Origin: Levilinea saccharolytica
Lineage (GTDB): Bacteria; Chloroflexota; Anaerolineae; Anaerolineales; Anaerolineaceae
Assembly: GCF_001306035.1 (NCBI RefSeq)
Contig: NZ_LGCM01000035.1
Span: forward strand, 91,785-155,784
Direction: 5' to 3'
DNA: 64,000 bases
The notes under the pieces are model-generated. The model did not search any database, had not been told where the DNA came from, and saw only the letters and a program-made list of their open reading frames with translations. Every line of letters begins with the position of its first letter. The stretch's first letter is position 1. A program made the position numbers and the translations under genes. Of the stretch, positions 39,464-48,844 are shown one piece after another.

Positions 39464-41188
39464 ATGAAATCATCAAAGAACATTACCCTGGTCAACCCTC
39501 GCGGAACCGTGGAAGTGCACTTGCCGGATGGGCGGGTGCTGAGCGGCCCGCGCAGCACGCCTGTGGGCGATTTTTTGGAAGAGATTACAGGAACGTTCCG
39601 GGCGGAAATTGTGGGCGCGGTGGTGAACGGTGAACTGCGCGAGCTGACCTTTCCTATTGATATGGACGCGAAAGTGACGCCGGTGACCATGTCGGACCCG
39701 GACGGCTCACGGATTTACCGGCGCTCGGTGACTTTTTTGCTGGCGGCGGCTTTTGAAGAGCTGTACCCTGAGCTGGATTTGCTGGTGGACCATTCCCTGG
39801 CGTCCGGTGGGCTGTACTGCCACCTGGAGGATGACCGGGAGCTCAGCGAAGAGCAGATCAAAAAGCTGGAACAGCGCATGCGGGAACTGGTGAAACAGGA
39901 TTTGCCTTTCGAGCGTCGTAAAGTGCCCCTGCAAGAGGCTGTGGCGTATTTTCAGGCCAGGAAGCACCTGGACAAGGTAAAGCTGATGAAATACCGCCTG
40001 AAGGACAACCTGGTGTTGTACCGGCTGGGCGAATATCAAGATTATCACCACGGCTACATGGTGCCTTCCACCGGCTATCTCAAATGGTTTAAACTCAGCC
40101 TATTGGGGGATGGGTTTGCGCTGCGTTTTCCACGCCGGCACGCACCGGACGAACTGCAGCCCCTGCCCGAGTCGACGCGGCTGGTGGAGACCTTCCGGCA
40201 GTACGGCAATTGGCTGAAACGCCTGGGTGTGGAGAGCGTGGGGCAGCTGAACGACGCCATCACTGAGAACCGCATTGCTGAATTGATTTTGGTGTCGGAG
40301 GCGCTGCACGAACAGAAGATTGCCGAGATTGCGCGCAAGATCGTCAGCCGCCCAGAAGCGGTGCGGATTGTGCTGATCGCTGGGCCGTCTTCTTCGGGCA
40401 AGACCACGTTTTCCAAACGGCTGACCGTTCAACTATTGGCACAGGGCATTTCGCCGTTCCCCATTGAACTGGACAACTATTTTGTAGACCGTGAAAATAC
40501 GCCTAAGGATGCACATGGGCAGTACGATTTTGAGTCGTTGGGCGCGGTGAACACGCGTTTGCTGGCAGAACAGCTTTCGGCTTTGATCGAAGGGCAGGAA
40601 GTGCAGCTGCCGTACTATAACTTCAAAGAAGGGCGCAGTGAGCCGGGGAAGGTGGTCAGCCTGACGAAAGACCAGCTGATCATTCTGGAAGGCATCCACG
40701 GGTTGAATCCCAACCTGATCCCCACCATTCCGGTGGAAAAGACCTTCCGGCTGTATGTTTCGGCGCTGACCCAATTGAACCTGGACCGGCACAACCGCAT
40801 TTCCACCACCGATACCCGCCTGCTGCGCCGCACGGTACGCGATGCGCGCGAACGCGGATACAGCGCCTTTCAGACCATTCAGCGCTGGGAATCGGTGCGG
40901 CGGGGCGAGAAGAACCACATCTTCCCCTATCAGGATCAGGCGGATGAGATGTTTAACTCGGCGCTGGTGTATGAGGTGGCGGCGCTGAAACCGCTGGCAG
41001 AGCCTTTGCTGCGCCAGACGCCGCACGGTACGCCGGAATATGTGGAAGCCAAACGCCTTTTGGCTTTTCTGGAATGGTTCAGCCCGTTGAACACGGATTT
41101 GGTTCCGGATAATTCGATTTTGCGCGAATTTATCGGCGGCTCGATCTTGAAAGAATTCACCCTGTGGAAGAACGGGGATAACGACTGA
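39464..41188 (+). CDS. TGS-domain nucleoside (uridine-like) kinase
   Basis: The 574-residue protein has an N-terminal TGS domain (about 5-65) and a ThrRS-like second segment (HSLASGGLYCHLEDD), then a C-terminal phosphoribulokinase/uridine kinase domain (about 280-500) with Walker A AGPSSSGKTTF, ELDNYFVDR and LEGIHGLNP. This known architecture occurs in bacteria as a putative uridine or nucleoside kinase; its editing-domain-like part has no proven job. The ATG at 39464 is preferred to an upstream TTG; no strong ribosome site is seen. It is convergent with the aminotransferase gene. Confidence 0.88.
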   Translation: MKSSKNITLVNPRGTVEVHLPDGRVLSGPRSTPVGDFLEEITGTFRAEIVGAVVNGELRELTFPIDMDAKVTPVTMSDPDGSRIYRRSVTFLLAAAFEELYPELDLLVDHSLASGGLYCHLEDDRELSEEQIKKLEQRMRELVKQDLPFERRKVPLQEAVAYFQARKHLDKVKLMKYRLKDNLVLYRLGEYQDYHHGYMVPSTGYLKWFKLSLLGDGFALRFPRRHAPDELQPLPESTRLVETFRQYGNWLKRLGVESVGQLNDAITENRIAELILVSEALHEQKIAEIARKIVSRPEAVRIVLIAGPSSSGKTTFSKRLTVQLLAQGISPFPIELDNYFVDRENTPKDAHGQYDFESLGAVNTRLLAEQLSALIEGQEVQLPYYNFKEGRSEPGKVVSLTKDQLIILEGIHGLNPNLIPTIPVEKTFRLYVSALTQLNLDRHNRISTTDTRLLRRTVRDARERGYSAFQTIQRWESVRRGEKNHIFPYQDQADEMFNSALVYEVAALKPLAEPLLRQTPHGTPEYVEAKRLLAFLEWFSPLNTDLVPDNSILREFIGGSILKEFTLWKNGDND

Positions 41189-41198
41189 ACGGCGTAAA

Positions 41199-41252
41199 CA
41201 AAAAATATAACAGGCGCAGCGAGCTGTAAAAGCCGAGCTGCGCCTGTTTTTT
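41199..41252. terminator. Bidirectional terminator
   Basis: CAGGCGCAGC (41211-41220) pairs with 41237-41246. Six Ts follow on the + strand (41247-41252) and an A-run (41199-41206) gives a T-tail on the minus strand, so it serves both convergent genes. Confidence 0.93.
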
Positions 41253-41264
41253 GGGGGGCTGGTT

Positions 41265-42485
41265 TTAGCCCTGCATGACCTTTTTAATGACGCGGCCCAG
41301 CCGCCCGATGCCTTCGTTGATCATTTCGGGGTTAGAGAAGGAGAAATTCAGCCGCATGGTGTTTTCTCCGCCGCCGTTGGGGAAGAAGGAGTGACCGGGG
41401 ACAAAGGCAACTTTTTCTTTGACCGCTTCCTGCAAGACCTCGCTGCTGTTGAGATGTTCTGGAAGGGTGACCCACAGGAACAAACCACCCTGGGGGGTGG
41501 TCCAGCGCACGCCTTCGGGCATGTGCTCGGACAGCGAATCGAGCATAACGTCGCGGCGCTCGCGGTACACCTTGCGGATGAGCTTGGCATGTTCATCCAG
41601 GAAGCCGCCGTGCCCGACCTCATAGGCCACCATCTGGTTGAAGGTAGAGGTATTGAGATCGGCGCCTTGTTTGGCCTGCACCAGCTTGCGGATGACTTCG
41701 GAGGGGGCGATGACCCAGGCCAGGCGGATGCCGGGGGCCAGGATCTTAGAGAAGGTGCTGAGGTAGATGACGTTGCCGGAATAGCAGCCCTGTTCACCGC
41801 GGAACTGGCTGTCGATGACTTCGACGGCGGGCAGGGTCTCGCCTTCATAGCGGAGCTGCCCGTAGGGGTCATCTTCGATGATGGGCACGCCGTAGCGGTC
41901 GGCCAGCTCTACCAGACGAGTGCGGCGTTCCAGCGACATAGTGATGCCGGTGGGGTTCTGGAAGTTGGGCAGGGCGTAGATGAATTTCGGCCCAAAGCGC
42001 AGGGCGTGTTCCAACGACTCGGGCACCATGCCGTTGTCATCGAAAGACACCGAGACGTATTCGGCCCCATAGGCGTTCCAGGCCTGCAAAGCGCCCAGGT
42101 AGGTGGGAGATTCGACCAATATGCGGTCGCCGCGGTTGATAAAGACCTTGCCGAGCAGATCCAGGGCTTGCTGCGAGCCGCTGGTGATGAGGATGTTGTC
42201 CGCGTTGACGGTGATGCCGTAGCGGCTGGTGTGGCGGGCAATCATCTCGCGCAGGGGTAAGTAACCTTCGGTGGAGCCGTACTGCAGGGCGCCTGCGGAA
42301 TTGTTGTTTAGGACCTTGATGCAGGCTTCTTTGAATTGTTCTACGGGAAAGACATCAGGAGCGGGCATCCCTCCGCCAAACGAGATGATGCCAGGCTGTT
42401 CCGCCAGCTTTAACAGTTCACGAATAGCCGAGCTTTTCATCCGCTGTGTGCGTTGAGCATAACGATGCTCCCAGGGTGTTTGCAT
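41265..42485 (-). CDS. PLP-dependent aminotransferase (fold I, LysN/2-aminoadipate type)
   Basis: The 406-residue protein is a class I/II aminotransferase of the subgroup with 2-aminoadipate and aromatic aminotransferases. Visible are ISFGGGMPAPDVFP, TSGSQQALDLLGK, PNFQNPTGITMS, the EDDPYGQLRY segment and the cofactor lysine in STFSKILAPGIRLAW. It transfers amino groups between an amino acid and 2-oxoglutarate; the substrate is open. AAGGAGAG precedes the ATG. It lies 153 bases downstream of the GlyA-GcvT gene, beyond a strong hairpin, so it is probably a separate unit. Confidence 0.9.
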   Translation of the reverse strand: MQTPWEHRYAQRTQRMKSSAIRELLKLAEQPGIISFGGGMPAPDVFPVEQFKEACIKVLNNNSAGALQYGSTEGYLPLREMIARHTSRYGITVNADNILITSGSQQALDLLGKVFINRGDRILVESPTYLGALQAWNAYGAEYVSVSFDDNGMVPESLEHALRFGPKFIYALPNFQNPTGITMSLERRTRLVELADRYGVPIIEDDPYGQLRYEGETLPAVEVIDSQFRGEQGCYSGNVIYLSTFSKILAPGIRLAWVIAPSEVIRKLVQAKQGADLNTSTFNQMVAYEVGHGGFLDEHAKLIRKVYRERRDVMLDSLSEHMPEGVRWTTPQGGLFLWVTLPEHLNSSEVLQEAVKEKVAFVPGHSFFPNGGGENTMRLNFSFSNPEMINEGIGRLGRVIKKVMQG

Positions 42486-42590
42486 GTGTTTCTCTCCTTG
42501 TATGGTTTGAAATTGCTGGGAAATCTCCCAGGCTTGCGTAGACCGATGCTCTCACCGTTTGTTCGTCCAAACTCCTTTGGCGAAGGAAAT

Positions 42591-42628
42591 CCAGCGGGCG
42601 GTGTGTGGGTTTCAACACCGCCCGCTGG
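42591..42628 (-). terminator. Terminator after glyA-gcvT
   Basis: A perfect 14-bp stem (42591-42604 with 42615-42628) ten bases past the stop codon; the minus-strand tail is ATTTCCTT, only moderately T-rich. Confidence 0.75.
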
Positions 42629-42638
42629 GGACGACCTG

Positions 42639-45600
42639 CTACAGTTTTGCGAAGCGGCTGACCACCACCGCGGGGGTGGGTAGGGCGACACGGTCGCCCG
42701 TGGTAAGGTCGGCAGGAGCTTTGCCCGCAGCCTTGGGCGCTCCCTGGAAAATGCCGATGGGGGTGTTTTCTTCAGCGGACTTGCGCTCGATGAAGGCCTG
42801 ACCGGTGAGGTAGCCTTCCATGTCCACGGCGCAGCTGGTGACGTAGCCGATGACGCGGCCTTTGCGATCGACCACGGGGTCGCCGTTATGGGCCATGCGC
42901 ACGCCCTTTTCGGTGAAGCGGAAGCGCACCACCACACCCGTGCGCTGCTTTTCGTGGGCGATGAAGGCTTCGCGGCCGATGAACCAGGGCTTTTGAATCT
43001 TGATATAAGAACCGAAGCCGCCTTCGCTGACGCTGAGGTTCTTTTCGCCGCCCATTTCGTGGCCGTAGAGGGGCAGTCCCGCTTCGGTGCGCAGCGAGTC
43101 GCGCGCGCCCAGGCCGCAGGGCTTGAGGCCCAAAGGTTCGCCGGCCTTCATCAGAGCGTCCCAGAACGCGGGGGCCTTATCGGGGTGGACGAAGAGCTCA
43201 AAAGCCATCTTTTCGCCGGTGTAACCGGTGCGGGAGACGACCAGATCGAACCCGCCGATGACGGCGTCGCACAGCTCGGTGCGCTTGAGCGCCATGACGC
43301 GCTTGCGGGTATCGGCATCACAGCCCAGGGAAAGGAGGATCTCGCGGGATTTGGGGCCTTGCAGGGCGATATCCACGCGCATATCGGCGCCTTCTTTGGG
43401 GTCGCGCAGATTGCGCAGGATGACGTGCTTGCCATAGGCGCGTGCCCAGGGGCGTTGGTTATCCACTTTGACGGTTCCGTTGAGAACCGCGTTGAACCAG
43501 GCCCAGTCCTTGTCGTCATTCGAGGCATTGACCACTACCAGATATTTATCCTGGCTGCGGCGGTAGACGAGGGTATCGTCAATGACGTTGGCATCCGGAT
43601 CCAGAAAGTGTGTGTAGCAGGATTCGCCAACTTCCAGGAGGCTGATGTCGTTGGCGCACACCGAATCGAGGAAGAGGGCTGCATCGGGGCCTTCACACTG
43701 GTACACACCCATGTGGGAGACATCAAACAAACCAGCGGCCTGACGCGTGGCAAGGTGCTCTTCGACCACCGAGGTGTACCACACCGGCATTTCCCAACCA
43801 GCGAAGGGTATGATCTTGGCCCCTAGGGCACGGTGGGTTTCAAAGAGAGAGGTGCGGCGCAGGGGCGCTTCTTTCTCTTCCCAGACGAAGGCCGGTTTGG
43901 CAGGGCCGGAGCCGCCCTCAATCCCGATGTAATAGGGCTTATCGGCGCAGACGGGGTCGCCAGCCGCTTCGGTGAGGCCCTTGCCGGCTTCCAGCACCAC
44001 GATGGGGCCGTGGATGCGGCGGCTGGGGTCTGCATCAAAGCGCACGTAACCGTCGGAGAGGGAGCGCAGCCAGGTGGCGGCCAGGTTGGCTTTGGCCTGT
44101 GGGGCGCTGAAGCGGAAGCGGTCGGGGGCTACACAGGTGAGCACGCCGTCCACCGCGCCCAGCGGGGTGACCAGGCGGGACTTGTGGCTTTCGCCGGGCT
44201 TGAGGCTTTCGACGTCGCTGGTGAAGGCAAAGGTAACAAAGTGGCGCACGCCGCTGCCGTAGATCTCATAGGCGACGGCGCTGTCTTTGCATTCGGGGGT
44301 GTCGTCCAGATAATAGAAATGGGGGTATCCGTGGCGGGCCGGTTCAAAATCAATGCCGGCTTTCTCGGCCAGGGCGCGGATGCGGGCTTTGACATCTTCG
44401 AGCAGGGCAAAATCCACCTTGGCGCGCACGGCGGGGCCTTTGCGGCTCTCGTAGGTGTAGGGCACGCAGCCGAGCAGCAGATCGGCCATCGCGTCGGCGA
44501 CCGCGACCATGTCGGCTTCTTTGAGGCCGCGCTGGGTCATCCAGGGGGTGCCAAAGCGGATGCCGGAGGCGTTGAGAGCGGTCTTATCGCCGGGGATGGT
44601 GTTGCGGTTGAGGACGATGCCAGCCACGTCCAAAATGCGGGCGGCCTGGTCGCCGGTGAGGGCGGTGCCGTCGGGGCCGACGATGGTTTTGCAGTCAATG
44701 TTGGCCAGGTGGGTGTTGCTGCCGTTAAAGGGCACACGCAGACCGCGTTCGCGCAGGCGGTTGACCAGGGCGGCGCAGTTTTTCACCGTCTGATCCTGGG
44801 CCTGTTTGAATTCGGGCGACTGGGCAAATTTGAAGGTGGTGGCCAGGCCAGCGATAGCGTGAATGTGGGGCCCGCCCTGTTCGCCGGGGAAGACGGCGCG
44901 GTCAAATTTGCGCGCCAGGGCCAGATCGGTGGTGAGGATGCAGGCGCCGCGCGGACCGTAGAGGGTCTTGTGGGTGGTGAAGGTGATCACGTGGGCGAAG
45001 CCGACCGGGCTGGGGATGGTTTTGGCGGCGATGAGACCGGCGATGTGGGAGACATCCGCCAGCAGGTAAGCGCCGACGGAATCAGCGATGGCGCGGAAGC
45101 GGGCCCAATCAGGCACCCAGGGGTACGAGGAGTACCCGGCGATGATCATTTTGGGTTTGTGCTGCAAGGCCAGGGCAGCGACGGCGTCGTAATCAATCTG
45201 TTCGGTGACGGGATCCACATTGTAGTGGACGATGTTGTAGAGTTTACCCGTGCGGTTGACCGATGAACCGTGGGTCAGATGGCCGCCGTGGAGCAAATTC
45301 ATGCCCATGACGGTATCGCCGACGTTGACCAGGGCGTGGTAGACGGCGTTGTTGGCCGGTGCGCCGGAGAGGGCCTGCACATTGACGTAGATTTGATCGG
45401 CAGAGAACTTTTCTGTGGCGAAGGCCTCGGCGCAGCGGCGGCGGGCGAGGGACTCGATGGCGTCGGCGTATTCAACACCTTTATAATAGCGCGGGTCGGC
45501 ATTGCGGCGGAAATTGGAGAGGCGGGCCGGATAATCCAAAATCTCGCCTTCGGTCATCCAGCGGGTTTCCTCATCTGGGTAGCCTTCGGCATACAGGTTT

Positions 45601-45761
45601 TGAAAAGCTGACCCCAGCGATTCGCGCACGGCCATGGGGGCGGTGCTTTCACTGGGGATCAGGATCAGCTTACGGTATTGGCGCTCGGATTCCAGCTGGA
45701 TCAGTTCGTGAACCTCTGGATCTACGTCGGCCAATGAACCACGGAAAAGAAAATCGGTCAT
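42639..45761 (-). CDS. Serine hydroxymethyltransferase-aminomethyltransferase fusion (GlyA-GcvT)
   Basis: One frame of 1040 residues joins two folate enzymes. Residues 1 to about 440 are GlyA: IPSESTAP, EGYPDEETRW, LSGAPANN, DVSHIAGLIA and the PLP lysine in FTTHKTLYGPRGA (K265). Residues about 633-1040 are GcvT: FAGWEMPVWY, GLFDVSHMG, DANVIDDTLVY and SRTGYTGEKMAFELF. About 190 residues between them (445-632) belong clearly to neither. GlyA makes glycine and methylene-THF from serine; GcvT takes the aminomethyl group from lipoyl-GcvH. The second of two ATGs is chosen because AAAGGAG lies seven bases before it. No gcvH or gcvP is in the window. Confidence 0.93.
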   Translation of the reverse strand: MTDFLFRGSLADVDPEVHELIQLESERQYRKLILIPSESTAPMAVRESLGSAFQNLYAEGYPDEETRWMTEGEILDYPARLSNFRRNADPRYYKGVEYADAIESLARRRCAEAFATEKFSADQIYVNVQALSGAPANNAVYHALVNVGDTVMGMNLLHGGHLTHGSSVNRTGKLYNIVHYNVDPVTEQIDYDAVAALALQHKPKMIIAGYSSYPWVPDWARFRAIADSVGAYLLADVSHIAGLIAAKTIPSPVGFAHVITFTTHKTLYGPRGACILTTDLALARKFDRAVFPGEQGGPHIHAIAGLATTFKFAQSPEFKQAQDQTVKNCAALVNRLRERGLRVPFNGSNTHLANIDCKTIVGPDGTALTGDQAARILDVAGIVLNRNTIPGDKTALNASGIRFGTPWMTQRGLKEADMVAVADAMADLLLGCVPYTYESRKGPAVRAKVDFALLEDVKARIRALAEKAGIDFEPARHGYPHFYYLDDTPECKDSAVAYEIYGSGVRHFVTFAFTSDVESLKPGESHKSRLVTPLGAVDGVLTCVAPDRFRFSAPQAKANLAATWLRSLSDGYVRFDADPSRRIHGPIVVLEAGKGLTEAAGDPVCADKPYYIGIEGGSGPAKPAFVWEEKEAPLRRTSLFETHRALGAKIIPFAGWEMPVWYTSVVEEHLATRQAAGLFDVSHMGVYQCEGPDAALFLDSVCANDISLLEVGESCYTHFLDPDANVIDDTLVYRRSQDKYLVVVNASNDDKDWAWFNAVLNGTVKVDNQRPWARAYGKHVILRNLRDPKEGADMRVDIALQGPKSREILLSLGCDADTRKRVMALKRTELCDAVIGGFDLVVSRTGYTGEKMAFELFVHPDKAPAFWDALMKAGEPLGLKPCGLGARDSLRTEAGLPLYGHEMGGEKNLSVSEGGFGSYIKIQKPWFIGREAFIAHEKQRTGVVVRFRFTEKGVRMAHNGDPVVDRKGRVIGYVTSCAVDMEGYLTGQAFIERKSAEENTPIGIFQGAPKAAGKAPADLTTGDRVALPTPAVVVSRFAKL

Positions 45762-45843
45762 TGACATTCTCCTTTGTCGAATCGGAAAATATACTCACAC
45801 TTATTTTACTGTGTACGGCGAAAAATTGCGAACGATCTCCGGT

Positions 45844-46680
45844 CTAGGCTTTGGAGAGGTGGGCATTTAGCCAGGAAAGAACGGTGTCGAAGATCTCTTG
45901 CTTCTGCGGCTCGTTGTGCAGCTCGTGATAGAGGCCGGGCCATTCCACATAGGTGACCTGGTCTTTCAGGTTCTGCGCCAGGATGCGCGTGGCGGCGGGG
46001 CTGACCAGATGGTCTTCACTGCCTTGCATGAGCAGGAGGGGCAGATGGAGGCTGGTTTGGGTCTGCATCCAGGCACCTTTGCTGATCAGCTCGTTGCCCA
46101 GGCGGGTGGAGATGACCCCGTGGTTGAGCGGGTCGTGGTTGTAGGCTTCGATGACGGCACGGTCGTGGGAGAGATTCTCACGGTCGAGGCCGTTGGGCAT
46201 GGTCATGGTGGGCAGCAGGCGGCTGAGGGTGCGGGCGAGGAAAAGCTTGCCGCTGGAGACGGGCTGGCCGGTGGCCAGACCGGGGCTGGTGACCACAGCG
46301 CCCTGCAGGGCGGGTTTGCGGCTAAAGAGGTAATAGAGGGTTAGCGCGCCGCCCAGGCTGTGGCCGTACACGAAGACGGGCAGGCCGGGGTATTGTTTGC
46401 GCGCTTCCTGCACGAAATGGTCAATATCGGCGGCCATGCGGTCATAGGAGGGGGCGTGCCCGCGCGGGCCGCCGCTTTTGCCGTGCCCGCGGTGGTCAAA
46501 GGTGAGGATTGCGTAACCGGCCTGGGTCAGAAATTCGGCCAGGTGGCGGTAACGGCTGCAATGTTCGCCCAGGCCGTGCACCAGGACGATGGCGGCGCGG
46601 GGTGCTGTTTCTGGTTCCCAGGTGAGGGTGAAAAAGGGGATGCCGTCATCCGACTGCCATGAACTTTCACGTTCGATCAT
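45844..46680 (-). CDS. Alpha/beta hydrolase, lysophospholipase/monoacylglycerol lipase type
   Basis: The 278-residue protein has the HGLGEHCSRY oxyanion segment (about 34-43), TFDHRGHGKSGG, nucleophile Ser in VYGHSLGGAL (about 111-120), the acid in MQGSEDHLVSP and the late His in LYHELHNEPQ. Relatives split monoacylglycerols or lysophospholipids. AAGGAG precedes the ATG at slightly long spacing. It lies upstream of the GlyA-GcvT gene with a gap of 82 bases; no functional link is apparent. Confidence 0.9.
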   Translation of the reverse strand: MIERESSWQSDDGIPFFTLTWEPETAPRAAIVLVHGLGEHCSRYRHLAEFLTQAGYAILTFDHRGHGKSGGPRGHAPSYDRMAADIDHFVQEARKQYPGLPVFVYGHSLGGALTLYYLFSRKPALQGAVVTSPGLATGQPVSSGKLFLARTLSRLLPTMTMPNGLDRENLSHDRAVIEAYNHDPLNHGVISTRLGNELISKGAWMQTQTSLHLPLLLMQGSEDHLVSPAATRILAQNLKDQVTYVEWPGLYHELHNEPQKQEIFDTVLSWLNAHLSKA

Positions 46681-46880
46681 GATTGGAGGCTCCTTGTAGA
46701 GGATACGTGCAGAAGAGGTGAGCTTTTTGGGTCAAGATTCCATTTTTAAGCCATTGATATGCCCCAAAACGCGAAGTTTAAGCAATAATAGTGTATATCG
46801 CCTTGGGGCTTTCGGCAAGTTGCCTTCGCATGAACCGCTATGTACATTCTTCCTGATTTTTTGGGAGACATGGAGGAAAA

Positions 46881-47540
46881 ATGCCCAACTGGAACGAATT
46901 GTTTAAAGATGAGAAATTCCATTGGCGAGACCCGCACGATGGGCTGGTGGAGCTGACGCGCGAATGGGTGCGGGCTCAGCCGCGTATGCACGTTTTGGAT
47001 TTGGGCTGCGGTGCGGGGCGCCATATGGTGTATCTGGAATCACAGGGGTTGGATGTAACTGGCTGCGATATCGCCCGAAACGGCCTGGTGGTGGCCCGCG
47101 ACTGGCTGCTGCGCGAGAAACGCCCTGCACGTTTGATTCAGGTGGAGATGACGGCGCTGCCTTATCCCAAACACACCTTTGACGCGTTGATCAGCACCTA
47201 TGTGATCCATCACAATTCGATGGATCGGATTCGCCGTACCCTGGCCGAGATGGAACGGGTGTTGAGACCGGGCGGGTGTGTGTTTATCGTTGTGGCTTCG
47301 CGGCGGGGTGAGCGCTTTGGCGAGGGGATGCGACTGGAGCCGGGGACGTATGTGCCGGAGCGCGGCGAAGACGCGGGCGTGCCGCACCATTTCTTCGGCT
47401 GCGCGGAGTTGGCGGCGGAGATGGAAAAGCACTTCATTGTGCGCCGGATGGTGTTGGAAGAGGAAATGCACCCGGCTGGACGCAGCTCCCATTGGGTGGT
47501 GCTGGCACAAAAACCGCTTCCGGGGGACGCTATGCGTTAG
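46881..47540 (+). CDS. SAM-dependent methyltransferase (class I)
   Basis: The 219-residue protein has the class I SAM-binding motif VLDLGCGAGRHMVYL (about 36-50), motif II around GCDIARNG and FDALISTYVIHH, and LAEMERVLRPGGCVFIVV, typical of UbiE/small-molecule methyltransferases. The target is unknown. ATGGAGG precedes the ATG. A 200-base gap upstream holds GCCCCAA/TTGGGGC inverted arms (46759-46765 and 46804-46810) of unclear role. Confidence 0.86.
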   Translation: MPNWNELFKDEKFHWRDPHDGLVELTREWVRAQPRMHVLDLGCGAGRHMVYLESQGLDVTGCDIARNGLVVARDWLLREKRPARLIQVEMTALPYPKHTFDALISTYVIHHNSMDRIRRTLAEMERVLRPGGCVFIVVASRRGERFGEGMRLEPGTYVPERGEDAGVPHHFFGCAELAAEMEKHFIVRRMVLEEEMHPAGRSSHWVVLAQKPLPGDAMR

Positions 47541-47566
47541 GCAGGATTGGTTCGGCAGAGTGCCTA

Positions 47567-47586
47567 AACCGTTGTACAATACGGTT
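47567..47586. promoter_or_regulatory. Perfect dyad covering the -10 box of the aminopeptidase gene
   Basis: AACCGT (47567-47572) and ACGGTT (47581-47586) flank TGTACAAT, whose TACAAT (47575-47580) is the only -10 candidate for the downstream gene. A repressor bound here would block the promoter. Confidence 0.5.
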
Positions 47587-47619
47587 ATCCCGTTAATTCA
47601 GCAGGTCAAGGAGAGAAAT

Positions 47620-48729
47620 ATGCGTGACGAACGAATTGAAAAATTGGCTGATCTGATGGTCAATTATTCTGTGAAGATGAAGCCGGGAGATAAGGTGGTC
47701 ATCCGCGGCAGCGCGGACGCGGAGCCTTTGCTGAAAGCGTTGTATGTGAAATCCCTGCAGGCGGGGGCTTTTCCGCTGCTCATGCCCAGCATCCCGGGGG
47801 CTGATTTGCTGTTTTACCAGCACGCCTCGGACGAACAGCTGACCTATATTCATCCGGTGATGAAAGAAGTGATTTCCACCTACGATGTGATGTTCAATGT
47901 GATCTGCGACCGCAACACCAAAGCCCTGTCGAACGTGGACCCCGCCAAGATGGTAAAGTACAGCCAGGCAGGCAGCGAAATCATGAAGATTTACATGGAG
48001 CGGGCGGCCAAAGGTGAGCTGCGCTGGTCGCTGACGCTGTTCCCCACCGAAGCCAACGCCCAAGAGGCGGAGATGAGCCTGGAGGAATACGAGAATTTCG
48101 TGTTCAACGCCTGCATGCCGGATATGAACGACCCGGTTGGCTACTGGACTCAGGTGGCGGCCCGCCAGGATAAGATTGTGGAATGGCTGAAGGGCAAGAA
48201 GCGCGTGCATGTGAAGGGCAAAGAGACCGACCTGCGCCTGAGCATTGAAGGGCGCACCTTCATCAACTGCTGCTGCAAGGAAAATGTGCCGGATGGAGAA
48301 GTCTTCACCGGCCCGGTGGAAGACAGCATGGAAGGGCATGTGTATTTCTCGTATCCGGCCATTTACGGCGGGCGCGAGGTGACGGGGGTGCGGCTGTGGT
48401 TTGAAAAGGGTAAGGTGGTTCGCGCCACCGCGGAGAAGAACGAGGCTTTCCTGCTGCAAACCCTGGATACGGATGCAGGTGCGCGCTATGTGGGCGAATT
48501 TGCCATCGGCACCAATGACGGAATCCAAAAATTCACCGGTGAAATTTTGTTTGATGAGAAGATCGGCGGCAGCTTCCACATGGCGCTGGGTGCGGGCTAT
48601 CCCGAAACGGGCAGCGTAAACGAATCGTCCATCCATTGGGATATGATCTGCGACCTGCGCGACGGCGGCGAAATTTGGGTGGATGATGAACTGCTGTATC
48701 AAAACGGCAAGTTTGTGATTGATTTCTAA
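47620..48729 (+). CDS. M29-family metallo-aminopeptidase (AmpS/PepS-like)
   Basis: The 369-residue protein is a thermophilic-type M29 aminopeptidase. Family segments are the N-terminal NYSVKMKPGDKVVIRG, metal-site residues in VPDGEVFTGPVEDSMEG, EFAIGTND, HMALGAGYPETG and SSIHWDMICDLR. It removes N-terminal amino acids in the cytoplasm. The ATG at 47620 follows AAGGAGAG; a longer in-frame reading overlaps the methyltransferase gene and has no family similarity. It is probably monocistronic. Confidence 0.94.
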   Translation: MRDERIEKLADLMVNYSVKMKPGDKVVIRGSADAEPLLKALYVKSLQAGAFPLLMPSIPGADLLFYQHASDEQLTYIHPVMKEVISTYDVMFNVICDRNTKALSNVDPAKMVKYSQAGSEIMKIYMERAAKGELRWSLTLFPTEANAQEAEMSLEEYENFVFNACMPDMNDPVGYWTQVAARQDKIVEWLKGKKRVHVKGKETDLRLSIEGRTFINCCCKENVPDGEVFTGPVEDSMEGHVYFSYPAIYGGREVTGVRLWFEKGKVVRATAEKNEAFLLQTLDTDAGARYVGEFAIGTNDGIQKFTGEILFDEKIGGSFHMALGAGYPETGSVNESSIHWDMICDLRDGGEIWVDDELLYQNGKFVIDF

Positions 48730-48772
48730 ACACCGCAGGGGCATATTTTCCCAGAGGTGAGGTTTGAACGAT

Positions 48773-48823
48773 CGCTGGGCTTCTTGGTACGAGCACGACG
48801 GCCGTAGAAGCCCAGCGGTTTAT
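48773..48823 (+). terminator. Hairpin/terminator after the M29 gene
   Basis: A 12-bp stem CGCTGGGCTTCT (48773-48784) with complement at 48806-48817, loop of 21, then GTTTATT. It ends 21 bases before the next start codon. Confidence 0.65.
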
Positions 48824-48844
48824 TGAAAAACAGAAAGGATCAAA

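Noticed and set aside
43833..45266. Long open frame on the + strand opposite the glyA-gcvT gene (over 470 codons)
   Set aside because: It is a shadow of GC-rich coding sequence on the minus strand: Gly/Ala/Val-rich, no family motif, no ribosome site, while the opposite strand encodes clear SHMT and GcvT motifs.
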